Source: Glossina fuscipes
Taxonomy: Eukaryota > Arthropoda > Insecta > Diptera > Glossinidae
Assembly (NCBI RefSeq): GCF_014805625.2
Contig: NW_023998416.1
Coordinates: forward strand, 13,198,914-13,262,913
Length of the DNA stretch: 64,000 bases
Reading direction: 5' to 3'
Shown here: piece after piece, positions 20,075 through 32,305 of the stretch
Numbering within the stretch: position 1 is the first letter of the stretch
Layout of the letters: each line of letters begins with the position of its first letter
Position numbers and translations under genes: made by a program
The notes under the pieces: generated by a model
The model's database searches: none
Told to the model about the DNA's origin: nothing
What the model saw: the letters and a program-made list of their open reading frames with translations, nothing else

Positions 20075-20481
20075 GTATGAATTTGAAGCAAAAACGTAAG
20101 AGACTGTTACTAATTCCATTTTTATGGGCTTTACTTCTTGAATCGATCTAGGTAGCAGACGTTTGCCTAACTGCATATTAAAAATTTCATTGAAAATGCA
20201 AAAACGATTGTTTTTTTTGGATGCGGTGAAACCGTTTTTCTAGTCGTTACATACGTTATTTTTATAGATAATATATAAAAGATGGATATAATTCTTCGGT
20301 GATCTATAGTAAATTCAGAAATAATAGTTTCATAATATCCATTTTATCAGTGTTTGACTGGCAGATCAATGCTGGCTTTGTCGTTTAATTTAGTTTTGCA
20401 TAAACCTTTTTCGTTACTATATTAAGATAATTTTTCTCCTTTCTCTCTTGTGATTTTATAACACTTTCACTTAAATATAGT

Positions 20482-20512
<31 letters not shown>

Positions 20513-21030
20513 GGTATGTACATATATCAGAGAGAAAAATATACGCCCCTCTGTGGTGTAATAAATAATATTTCTTGAATGTAAAATATGTTATCCGATT
20601 TTCATGGCAATGCCGAATCGTAGCAATAATTCATTTTTATTACCTTTTCCATGGACATGTGTGGCTGTGCTTTCGTGGAAGTTTTCATGTGAACTCTTTG
20701 TTTTTTGTTTTTTTTTTTTTCTATGAATATATACGAAAGTTCATACAAATTTATAAGCTACCTATAAGCCATCGCACGCACGCTATAGCATGGCTAATTG
20801 CGTTGTTAGAAAACTACAATTTTCAAAATATATTTGAAAAAATTGCATAATTTTTATATTAAAACAAATACAAAAATTATAATAAACTTATTGTTATTGT
20901 GGGTATATGATAAGTTAAGTTAAATTTTGTGTGCAATAAAAACCTATAATATTCAGAAGAGGAAATTGAATCAATCTAAGGTCGTATTTCCACGTTTTTT
21001 TTTTTTTTTATATATGGGCCACTCACTCAG
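20075..21030. other. No gene recognised
   Basis: AT-rich sequence with (TA)n at 20486-20512 and a T run near 20710-20720 and 20996-21010. No family is recognised. Confidence 0.45.
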
Positions 21031-21190
21031 GGTGCGTGTCTGTGAAAGAGAGTGTGTGTGAAAGAGAAAAAGATAGAGAGTGACTGCAGTCTAATTGATG
21101 TGCGCCTGATCGTCAAATGTTACGTCTTTGCCGACTAAGCACTTACCATAGCTACGGCCAAAGTAAAATCTTCCGCACTTGTGGTATGAA
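21031..21190 (+). repeat. Member of a small dispersed repeat pair (with 32.17 kb)
   Basis: GA-rich lead (gaaagaga...gagagtga), then gcagtct, a ttg-tgt block, gtta-----ttt-gccgact, and agctacggcca. The same order is seen at 32175-32300. The similarity is patchy, so the relationship is likely but old. Confidence 0.35.
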
Positions 21191-22261
21191 TCCGCCAACA
21201 TTAACTTAACAGTCAAGATTCTTACCTACTTATGCTACTCACGCTTTTGCCGTTAAGGGACGAGCAAAGATGCACACATTCATTGCTGTTTCAGTTTCAG
21301 TCCAGAATTTTCATTCTATTTGAATATGATGTGAGTTCTGCTCGATTCGAGTCTCAGATAATCCGCATAGCTCTATATATACTTCCTATCGGTATACGTA
21401 TGATATATCGGCGTGCGTCAATTTTTTAGGCTGTTCTTGCTTGAAGTAATTTATCTAGTTTCGCAGGGAAAACATGCCTTTTTAATCGCGCGCTTGGCAA
21501 CGACATGCGTACTGTTTTCATTGCCTACGAACTTCTTCGCTAAGCAAACACAATCGAATGACTTGAATTACATTTCTGGAACGTAAACGTATTACCAATT
21601 CTAATTTAAAGTTGGCTTGAACTCATCTCCACGTACCACAATTGCTGATCATTTGAAACAACTTCTTGCGCTTGCTTATCAGATTTATCGTCTTTCTTTT
21701 TTCTACACAAGCATTTTGGGAAATAGTCTGGGACATGATTTAGTACTGTTTGCTTAAGTCATTTCATTGCTACAATGGTATTGCAACGTTATAATTGATA
21801 AAATTGTGAAATGTGAAGAGATTCTAACCTATTGATTAACAAACAATTTTACAAAGTTATATGTCATATATCCTTGATTGTACTTTCCATTAAGTATATT
21901 TTTTGTATAATAAAATAATATTCAGAACCATTTGTTTTTGGGGTTACGGTCACTGTAAATTTTTCAGAAAATCAATTTTCTTTTTCTATTGGCTTCAATG
22001 TAAAATGTTTTAAAAAAGGACGATCGTGGGCATGGACGAATTTGATTTGCTATCGCATTGTGTGTTGAAACTTGAAAAGCCTTTTTTTTCGGAAAAAGGC
22101 TTGGTCAACCTATTTTCACTTCTTCGTTCGAATTCTGGACGATACCTTCAAAAGCAACATAATCTGAAAGAACTCATAATATATTTTTGATAAGTCAAAA
22201 ATTGGGCTTCTCATTCAAACCTATTGCCTACACTTTTCAGAATTTTAGATTAAAATAGACA
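21191..22261. other. No gene recognised
   Basis: No family is recognised on either strand. Confidence 0.4.
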
Positions 22262-22505
22262 TTTATACCCTCCACCAGTTGTGGTTCCAGAATGCATTAA
22301 GTTTGAGCGAATTTATACAACACTGAAAAGGATCTGATACAGACCTAACTTTTGCCATCTAAGCTTATCTGTCCGTCTGTCCGTCTTTTTTATTGTTCAA
22401 TGTAGGGGCCGCAATTATTGACAAATTTTCTTTAAATTTGCTATACGTCTTAGGTTGAACCTCTTTTTCAACCACTTTCTCTATAACATTTTATTTTAAA
22501 AATAG
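22262..22505 (-). repeat. TATACCC-family repeat, minus-strand copy
   Basis: The plus strand reads tttataccctccacca, which is the reverse complement of the family 3' end. It continues with ctaagcttatctgtccgtctgtccgtc and then caacctctttttcaaccac. That last block, read in reverse, matches the gtggttgaaaaagcgg block of the 61.2 kb copy. Confidence 0.55.
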
Positions 22506-24660
22506 ATATACGGTTAACTGTAGGGTGGTGTAGGGTGGGGCCGTGGTCCACTGTAGAGTTTTTACTGGTTTATCGCATGTACACGAGAGGGTAGCATGCG
22601 AAGTGGCAGAAAAAACGCAAATAATTTTAATAAAAGATAAATTTATTTCTAAAACACAATTTCCTTTCAGTTTTAGGCAGGTGTACTTCTCAGGGCAAAC
22701 CCCAAAAAGTCTTTTATGTTTGGTGAATGCAGATGTATTAACCGCTGTTTTCGTTTTATGAGGAACGGAACGGCCGTCGCTCTATTAACTAATATGTTAT
22801 TGTTATAAACAAAGGTCGGGGCACCCCGTTAGTAAAATGTAGTTCGATGACAAATATTTTTGATCTTTACCAATTTATTGCGAGTTTTTATTGCTGAATA
22901 TTGTCAAACACATACAAATAAAAAGACATAAAGTTGCTATTTTTATAGAGCATACATACAAGCTTTTTTGCATATGTGTTGAAGTGTAATATAATTTCTA
23001 TGTGGGGCATTCTTTTTCGCTGAATGAGTATACAGGACTCGTTCACAATCACAGTGATTCCTATGCAATGTCAAAATCTCATCTCATCCCTTCTTATGTA
23101 GATAGTCAATGAAACGGATGTTTTCTAAACCGAAAAGGCTCGAATGGAATGAAGAATCTGAATAGGGACAAAGGGGTTTTGCGTAGCTAACAAACCTTGA
23201 TCCCCTTCATCGAAAGTTTGTCTACATTTCCATCAGTTAACTATAGGAAGTGTTTTACAACAGCACACTAAGTCCTATTCATAAATAAACTTTCCTAATA
23301 ATAAGTAAGCTCTATTAGCCGGCACAATTTGCAGACCAGTCGAAAAGAGAAATTCTATGTAGCGAATAGCGGAAGGCAAATGAAACCACTAAGAAAGTTG
23401 CAATTGTAATTTGACGAAGTGAATTTTTTTATGCTTATTTATCTGTTAATTACAAGCAGGAGGTGTGCTGTACACACACAGTTAAGAATCATACAATAGT
23501 TTCTAAGATTCGTATATGAATTGACAGCTAATGAAACAATATTCAAATTTGTTAGTCCTTAGACCACACTTGATTGGATATCGATGTGCACACACCTCTT
23601 TAACTTGTCATTACTCCTCTATTTGCTTAGTTATCTAAGCAGCTGAATTTAAGTTCAATATGAAGAAGAGAGAGTGCGTACGCTTTTTCAAAATGAAACC
23701 AAAGGATAATCTCTTATCAGGACAAACATATGCTTAGATTCTCAATATGTAGAAGGATGTACAAAAGCATCCTGCAGCTATTAAACATAAATAAACTTTA
23801 ATTAGGCAATTCGTATATAAGGCAATAATATTATATAAGGAGAACCAACGCAGCAAGTAACCAGCAAAAGTGGAAACCTGAATACTGAAATAGATAAATA
23901 TACAAGTCAAAGTGAAATAATATTTACACGTGTGTGTGTGTATGCCATCGAAGACGGTAATATTTTCTATTTAGCATAAAATGTGACTAAGGGATATTCA
24001 TTATATATGTCATTTTAAGTTTATTTATCTTTTTCTCTTGCGCCTATTTCTCGTACCATTCCTTTCTGTTCTCTACTTACGTTATGTGTGTTGCTTCAGT
24101 GTTTCTTCTTCTATAATGCTATTTAATAACAAAACGGTGTCGGAGTCTTTGGCATCTTAAAGCACATTTAGAGCAACATGAAATTTATGTTATCCTGCAA
24201 TCATATTTCATCCATTTTCTTCCTATTCTTCTTCTCCTTCTTAATCGTAGTCATATTTTTTCCCGTTATTGCTATTGCTCTGTGCACTTATATTGTTTAT
24301 TGCAGTTGGTTTGCATCTTGTCGGTGTGTTTACGTGTGGTAATATTTCCAAGGCTCTTCGTCGTCTTTGTCTTCGCCTTGTGTTTGTTTGCGTAAATTTA
24401 GTTTCCATTTTCATTTTATAACAAATGCAATGTGACCGAATCTCTTGTACCCACTACTAACTAAAATAAGCGGCAAAAACTAAATTTGAATGCTCTACAG
24501 TGTGCCTATCACTCTAAGAGCGTAAGAGATTTTTTCCAATTTTGAGTAGGATAATCTATAGAATACGAGGAAGAAGAAGTACCGGAAAACTTTCATCGCA
24601 GTTTATGTGTTTACTTCAACCGATTTGTTTCTTTTTCAACAGCAATACGTTTCATGGTTT
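22506..24660. other. No gene recognised
   Basis: Scattered short open frames only. There is a (GT)n run of about seven units near 23930-23942 and a CT-rich patch near 24205-24245. Confidence 0.4.
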
Positions 24661-24662
24661 TT

Positions 24663-24838
24663 GCGAACACTAGAATGTTCGCCATGGATATTATCCTAAT
24701 GGACAGATGGACATGTCCAGCCTGATGGAGAGTTTGACGTTCATCAGGAATAAACGCTTCCTTGTACCTGTTGCAAAGGCTTTGGCAAAACGATTATACC
24801 TCCATCCTTCAGCGGTGGATATAAAAATGATTTACTTT
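24663..24838 (+). repeat. Probable TATACCC-family remnant
   Basis: A small perfect hairpin (GCGAACA, 6-base loop, TGTTCGC) is followed by ggacagatggacatgtcc and, at the end, cggtggatataaaaatg. The last block matches the ggtgtagggtataaaaat end of other copies. It is more diverged than the others. Confidence 0.3.
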
Positions 24839-26555
24839 GTAAGGCGATTAACTATGAAATATGTTCGGAGAATGTTTAAGATTTAAGACTAATTTTAACA
24901 TTATGCAAATGGTAAAGTGCTCTTTTCAGTGTACTTTCATACGCATGTGGGAGTAAATATGCTAAATATATATTTGTCAGATACTTTAGGGGTTCTGGGG
25001 GTTACCAAGTATGGTACATATTAATAAGAGAGAGAAGTTCTCGTTTTGATTTTTTTGCAATTTGATGGCAAATTTCTTAGTTGAATCAGGCTGGCAAAAG
25101 CCTGTGAATGAAAAATAGTAAGACAAGTGGGAAAAAGAGAGTCAGCCTAGGAATGCATACACCCACGCCGTGAACTGTCTACTCGATCAATGATAGCGTG
25201 TCACTTTTATAGCGTATCTTCGTTGAACATGTTGACATTTTCTCATAAATCGATATGCTTCCTCGCATTTGCGAAACAAACTTTGATTTTTCCATCATCA
25301 AATGCACAAGCAAGTCGCTTCTATCTCTCACAGCCTCTGCCCTACCTTAAGAGCTTTACCCTGACATTATTATCTGTCAACGGCTTTGAAATTAGTTATC
25401 TTATTTATTTTTGTCTCAAATTTGGTAAATCAAATACGCTTATTACCTTGTTCGTAGCTATAAGCCTATATAAACGATCAGTTACTTTTGCCTTATGCAG
25501 ACGCAACGTAATACATTAATAGTTTGCACATTGTTTTAAGTGAGTTTAAATTTGTTATAGGTTGTTCTTTTGTCGCTTACTTACATACAAATGCACGTTG
25601 TAGTAGTTGCTTTAACGCGCATGCTTATGTAACATTAATCATTCGCTTCTCAAACATCAAACATATTGGTCTTTTCATCAAGCAAAATATTGTTGTAAAT
25701 AAAATCAATCAAAATTTACGCAATCTTCAGATTCGTCTTTTATTCTCATTTTCGGTTTTGCAAGCGTAATTCCCAAAATTACAAAGTGAAGTGTAAAAAA
25801 AATATGCGATGTTAAAAAATTAAGCAAATTGAAGGTAAACTATTAATATAGTATTTTAATATGATAATTCTCTTATCCCTATTCCAATGGTTCCCCAATC
25901 TTTTACGATGTAATTTAACGAAAATGATTAATAAAGAAAAATATATTTGGTTTATATGTGAATGTTTGCTCATGTTTCACAAAATTAATTGTTTCTTCCT
26001 TCCATTTTTTATAAACTTTTCTTTTACATTTTTTCAAGTTTTTTTTTTAATATTTTTTTTTATACTTTTACACCATAACCTATTATTATAATAAAAATGC
26101 TTAGTGACCTGCTCAAAACTAGAGCACAAATATGTCACTAAGAGATGACAAGACCAGTTTTACCATTCTTTGCAGAAACCAATGGTTAGTAATGTACCAA
26201 TGATACATAGGATACAGCTGTAAGGGCACACATGATATTTGTAGTTATAATTGGTCGCCACGCAATATTTATATGATGTGTTTGTTAGGATTTTCTGCTT
26301 GTTTATGCAGGCTTTTTGGCACTGCAGGTCTATAATCGGTATACTTTCTCCATGTGACTGTGTCTTATCTCATATTATCCCACATTGGTATGTCTATATA
26401 ATAAAATTAAAATGATCATTTTGTGCAACCAAAATTTACAAGCATTTGAAAATTGTGCTCCCTTTGATTGCTGAAACGAAATGCTGCAACAACGGAACTT
26501 AACTTCAATTTATCGAACAAAAGTTTTGTGATAATATTGATTTAACCGTAAACGA
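24839..26555. other. No gene recognised
   Basis: An open stretch of 109 codons at 25190-25519 (+) has no motif or convincing start context. T-rich runs lie near 26035-26065. Confidence 0.4.
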
Positions 26556-26695
26556 TGACGTTAAACGGTCGTTAGGTATATCCAAAGGAATACTACATCT
26601 TGACATGCTTAAAAATGATTTCAGATCACAGCAAGGGTCCTGGATGCCACAAGATATCTCGGAAGACAAATGGGCTAATGATCACTAAAAAAATC
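26556..26695 (+). pseudogene. Possible mariner/Tc1 helix-turn-helix fossil
   Basis: One plus-strand frame reads L-G-I-S-K-G-I-L-H-L-D-M-L-K, then after nine residues W-M-P-Q-D-I-S-E-D. This resembles the second helix-turn-helix of mariner-like transposases (L-G-I-S-x-G-T-x-H-x-I-L) followed by the W-V-P-x-x-L-T-x-(D/E)-(Q/K) linker. The match is short, and the flanks on both sides are unreadable. Confidence 0.3.
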
Positions 26696-26931
26696 GCAGA
26701 TAATAAACTTAAGAACTACCACTACGCATTTTAATGGGACGGAATTATGAATAGATAGATCACTTATGTCTTATGACATATCTTCCGTGTAAGCTGTAAT
26801 GTTTCATATTTCTATACACATATTGCTCGACGTTTATTTCTCCTATTAAAGAGTTCTCTTGGTGGTTATAAGTGAGCAACTTGAGAAGTATTCTATTTCC
26901 ATTTAATAATATTCCATGAAACGTAATGATA

Positions 26932-26986
26932 CCTATTATTAATCAGTTTAAATTGTTTGGCATCTATTACTAATCAGTTTAAATTC
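26932..26986. repeat. 31-base tandem duplication
   Basis: Two units, ctatta(t/c)taatcagtttaaatt, start near 26932 and 26963. Confidence 0.7.
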
Positions 26987-29900
26987 TCGCCAAAAATCCT
27001 GTTCAGTAAAGTATTATTGTGACTGCAAGCGAAAAGTATGAGGTACATCAGAACTTTAAGCAATGGTGCTATAGTAACTTTTATAATAATGTGCATTAAA
27101 GCACAGCGCAAATCAAGCAAATGTCGACTTTTTACTATCCTGTACGCTTTCTCAAGTCTAACATCTGCAGTTACCAAATGTCAATCAAAATCGATTTGTT
27201 TTAGCTACATCCAATTCACGGATCAGGCTGACATAATTTTGCGAGTTCAAGATCATAGCTTTAATATTTCGCAAACAACGCTCGACACCCGCATGAGATA
27301 AATCTGAAGGTAAAAATCCGAATATTGTTTAATACATGACATCTGATGTATTTGCGCATCATAAAAAAACAACTTCGCACCACATCTAGCAAACACTACG
27401 AAAATGTACTTAAATTCAAGAGCCTCAGAAGTTTCACAAATCTTGTCCTTTTCTTGTTTTTCAATCACTTAGGAGATGTCCTCAATTTGTGTGACACGTT
27501 GACGGTCAGAAAGAAATGAGGAAAGAGAAAGAGATAAGGAGGTGTGTGCAGTACCGGTAAGTACTACCAGCGAGAAACTCACAAACTAAAAACCATTTAT
27601 ACATTAACACTTAACAAACAACATGCAGAAAACAAATTTCTTTAATAACTAAATCATAAAATGCAGAATACTGAGAAAAATATAAAAGTCTTTTAATATT
27701 TTTCATAAATATTTTCTTTATGTGTTCTTTCCGTTTTCCATCCTTTCTTCTTCTTCTCGTGTGCAAAGCAAACAGTGGGAAACTTATATGGTTTGGTAGA
27801 GAAATGAACTGATTTTCTTGAAAGTGGCAAAGTTTTCGATGGTTTATAACGTGTATATCCCTTTTTCTGAGCGAATTGCATTTGGCATTGATTTTCCAGC
27901 GTATATGTATGTGAATGTCATTAGCATGGATGTTTGTCCTCCTTTATATTGGGCTACTTAGTTAGTAAACCCAGTGGCAACATTCCATGAATGCTTTCTT
28001 CCGCTGTTTGTTATTGACATTTAACAAATTGTGGTCTTTATATTGTGTCGAGAAAACTTATGTTATTTAATTTTCAAGTTTCCTTTCTCTGTCTTTTAAA
28101 CTTTGGTTCAACTATATTGTTGTGAAATGTTAATAATATGCATGTAAGGGGAGCGAGGGGGCGGTATAAGTTAACATAGTTTTAAACTTACGATACTTGT
28201 TGATTTTATAAGTTGGCTGATGTTACACGTATTGACATTGCTACACGGATGTTTTCATATTGGATATCGGACAAAATATTGTGAGTTGAACAAAAAAAAA
28301 TTCATTCATGCATTGTATTGCATATCATTCGTTCATTCATTCATTCATTCATACTTTCATTCATTTGCTCATTTGTTTGATTGGCATCAATGCCTCTGAA
28401 CTAGTTTGAAATAAATTACTGCCATTCCAATGACAGTCCATTTGTTTAAGCTTTTCGACTCGCAATTGCAGTAACAGCACTAAAGTACAAGCAAAGAGTT
28501 TTGTTTTTATTTTTTTTCTTTTTATTTTTTTTTATAACAAACATGTAACAACATTTGTATGTTTGAAGTTTTTCAAGTGTTTCTCAAGCCATCTGTCAGC
28601 TTGTTAAAAACGTCAAGTTATTTAAGATAAATTGACAACGTTAATGGTAAATGTTTCACACACAACAGCAATAATAGCAATAACAAAAACTTTTCATTTC
28701 CCATTTTTTCTTGTTACTTTAAACAAACAAAATATATATGTTGTTGCACATGTTTGAATTTGATTTAGGTCAAAAAAAAAGAAAAAAAAAAACATAGGAG
28801 TAAAAAAATATAATTTTGCATTGTCTGTCTACCCTTTGGCGAAGAAGGACAGCGATAATGTCCGAAGCTGTTTACTGGTTTGCTTTCTGCTAAGTACAAA
28901 GAAGGCTTGATTTACCGATTGTCAGTTTTGGTGTTAAAAAATAATTACTTTTATAACTTTTGTTATAGAAAAAAGTATTTTTGTCAAGGAATAAAACCAA
29001 GGAGTTGATTTTAAGAGCAAAGAAGTTGGAAGGCTTCGGAATTTTGATTGGTTTAAAATCCCAGATATATGCATTTGATTGCTTTCGCCTTCAATTCTTA
29101 AAAAGCTTGGAAGCTACCAGGTATGTACATATGAAATCAAAATTTTTGTATAGAAAATATAAGTCCACTGTATGAAAATGATAAAATATATATAACGCGA
29201 TATATTGTCCATCTAAGCTAAGTAAATATTATTTTTCGCTGTTTGACAATTCGTTGATGCGTAGAGCGCTGCTCGGCAAGTATGCCTCACAAGCAACAAT
29301 CGAAAGGACTCGACTTTGATGAGAAAGTCGCACGGGCTGGCATTTTCGTGGTGTGCAAAGGGTTCACAAAGGGTTGTTAATAGCGTGCGGTGTTAAGCTT
29401 TCCGTCAGGTTTTAAAGGCTCTTCTAGTTTCATCAAACTCGAAATATTATATTTCTGCTTAAACGACCTAATTTTGCAGTCGGCTTGGTTGGTAGGTCCC
29501 CGTCTATTCAAGGATTTTTACCTGTGGCTCTCTCAATGTTTTGACTCTTTATCGCCCACTTTTGTACTTTTCAGGTAAGCAAAAATGCTGTCAATGAAAC
29601 CTCTTTATTTGGCACAAAATTCGACATTTTTGTTCTTAGAAAAAGTACTTTTACCTTGCGTTATTGCTACAGCTACATACTGTTGCCAGATACGCAAGCT
29701 GCAAAAAAAACCCAGCTTGGAGTACATACGTCGTCTACATGTGCTGTTGGGGATAACTGTGCTTAAATTCCGGTTTCATATTTACATATATAGTTAAAAA
29801 GTGCCGTAGTGACTTTAATTGGCTTAGGTAAATGCGTTTTAGAGGTGTGTGTGTTTGAAAAAGGGACTAGTTCGGAGAGTACTAATCATAACGAAACTCG

Positions 29901-30890
29901 CCAAGAGAAGCGGGGAAGATAAAAAGTAAGGCAACAGTTCATCTGCCTTTTTAAATAGGTGGATGAATGAAGGCTAAAACAAATATACACAAACATGCAT
30001 TTAAGAGCTTAAAAACTTTTCGCAAGCGAGAAAGTAGCGAAAATTTGCATGTTGTGTCGTCCAATAACTTATTACCTGAAGTAAACCGTAGGAGGTGACA
30101 AAGGCAGCGTGCAGTTTACTTGTGGCGTACACCCACTATTAAGTAAGGTTTGTCTATTGCAAACATAATATTCGACTTAGTTTGTGATTGTTCAGGTTCG
30201 CTGTAAATGGAATATAACAGACTTCGTCTAGGCGGTTTTTACTCTGAACTCTTTTTTTTTGATTTTTTTCTATGAACTCTTAAAAGTCTTACATATGATA
30301 TTATTGTTGAGTTTCTTTAGCTTGGTTTTTTAAACGATCAATAATAATATAAAGATATCTATGAAGTGATATTATGAGCTCAAGAAAGTGCCTGAGAAAC
30401 TTTGTTAGATAACTGCATGATATTGTTGGCAAAGTTTGACTTTGCGATGTGCACCTCGTTATAGAAAAGTTTAAAAAGTTTATAGCTTTTCCAGCTGCAT
30501 TGATTTTGTAGTTCATTAGAGTTTGACACGTCATGACGTGACATTTACCCTCAACTTCTTTTTGGAATGTGTAAACATTATGTATTTTCTTGGCAACAGA
30601 TTATTTACTACATTTTCTAATAACACCGCCACCGTCTTGGACAAATAACAATTCCATAGAGCTAAGAAATAGTAATAACTAACAAGAAACTTTTCTTTTG
30701 TTTGATTAGTCATGAAAAAGTACACGGCCCCATAATAACTTATTTTGAGTGCTTTGAGCTGGAAAAAGGATATAAAAATTACGAATACATTGTAATGGAA
30801 ATAAATAAAATAACGAAAAATTTATAACGTTCACAGTATTTAGATATAAACTTAAAACAAATTACATGTGTCAGGCAATAACAAAAACCG
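26987..30890. other. No gene recognised
   Basis: No protein or RNA family is seen. 28000-28800 is unique and low-complexity, with (TTCA)n at 28328-28352, T-rich DNA near 28500-28530 and A-rich DNA near 28770-28795. 29200-29800 is more GC-balanced, with mid-length open frames that I cannot assign. Confidence 0.4.
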
Positions 30891-31660
30891 AGATATAAAA
30901 AAAAAAAAAAACAACCGAAAAGCCAACGGCAACTAACCTATTTTTATGTTTACGTCACAGAATTTGTGGGTATAAATAAAACTCAGTTTGCCTCTGTGCT
31001 TGCATTTGCAAGTGAGTAGACGTAAACGTAAACCAAACGATCGCATATATATATATATATTATGTATATATATATATATACATAAATACACAATCATGAT
31101 TAATCTTACATTGTAGTTGTGTGTAATTGTGTGACACCTTTAATACCAGGCTTTCAAACAAACTGTCACTTAATGCGACAACTGTCAAGAGTCTTGTTAA
31201 CTTAGGCGGCAAATTATTTAACAAACATCTTTTCACTTACCAACTACAAAAAAATGTTTGACGCTCTTTGTATGTGTCGCCTGTGTATTATGTGTTGCGC
31301 CAAAAATTTTAAACTTGCGAAGCCAGTTATATTCGGCATTTTTCTTTTGCATTTGCATTTGTGTGTTGTTAGATTTAACTACCATCGTTTAACCATAATG
31401 TGGGGCAATTTAATTAAAACTCATGTTATAGAGATAGAGAGTTGAAAACAACAATAATAACAAAATAAAACATAAAAAAAGAGATTGTAATATGTCAAAA
31501 ATTATATATATATATATATACATATATAAGTATATATGTATAAAACATAACTGCAGTGTTTTATTCAAATCGTTTAAATTATTTTCTGTTGCCAACAGAC
31601 AATTATAATCAATAAAAATTCACGACAAAAACGTATCAAAGCCAACTCTTTTTCTATTCC
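30891..31660. other. Unique AT-rich stretch with TA microsatellites
   Basis: An A run at 30897-30911, (TA)n at 31045-31080 and a second TA-rich tract near 31502-31540. No gene is recognised. Confidence 0.5.
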
Positions 31661-32170
31661 GCGAAGTCAATGGTTCAAATTGCATAGGTATTAACGACAA
31701 TTAATTAGATTTTATTGTTTCTTTAAAGACTTTTTTGTCTTATTATCTTTATTTCTATAGAGCTTTTGTACTTGTGAAACGAAACTATACGATTACGTCC
31801 TACGTCTGATGAACAGTTAGTTAAACGAGGCAACATGACGTGACACTGTTTGGCCCAATCGACGAGGAGTAATAACAGCTTAACTATCGAAGGATAGTTG
31901 CATCCTGGCGCAAGATACAACTGCTTTCCATTCAATTTCTCAAACTACCAAAGTGAAAGTAAAATGCGAATCATTATTTGAAACATGGTTTCGAATGGTA
32001 ACAAGTGCGGAGGCTGTCTTCACTGTTAGGAACAATCGGAAGTCAGTATGAATACCTAGTTGCGGACATAATGGACGAATTGATATTAGGAATGAATTTG
32101 ATGGCAAAGATCATTATTTTTATTTCAGTATGACCAGTCTCCCAAGGCCTATCCCGTCTACGTGTAATAC
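31661..32170. other. No gene recognised; possible repeat debris
   Basis: GC-balanced sequence with 65-75 codon open frames on the minus strand that match nothing I know. Confidence 0.3.
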
Positions 32171-32305
32171 GATGGCGGAAAGAGAGAAATAGGGAAAGAG
32201 AGTGAGAGACAGGGAGTAGCCGCAGTCTGTTGGGTGTATTCAATCGGTAAGTGTTATGCATTTACCGACTGACCAACAAAGCTACGACCATTAATGGTCG
32301 AACCG
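32171..32305 (+). repeat. Member of a small dispersed repeat pair (with 21.03 kb)
   Basis: Shares the order GA-rich lead, gcagtctgttggg, gttatgcatttaccgact, agctacgacca with 21031-21190. Confidence 0.35.
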
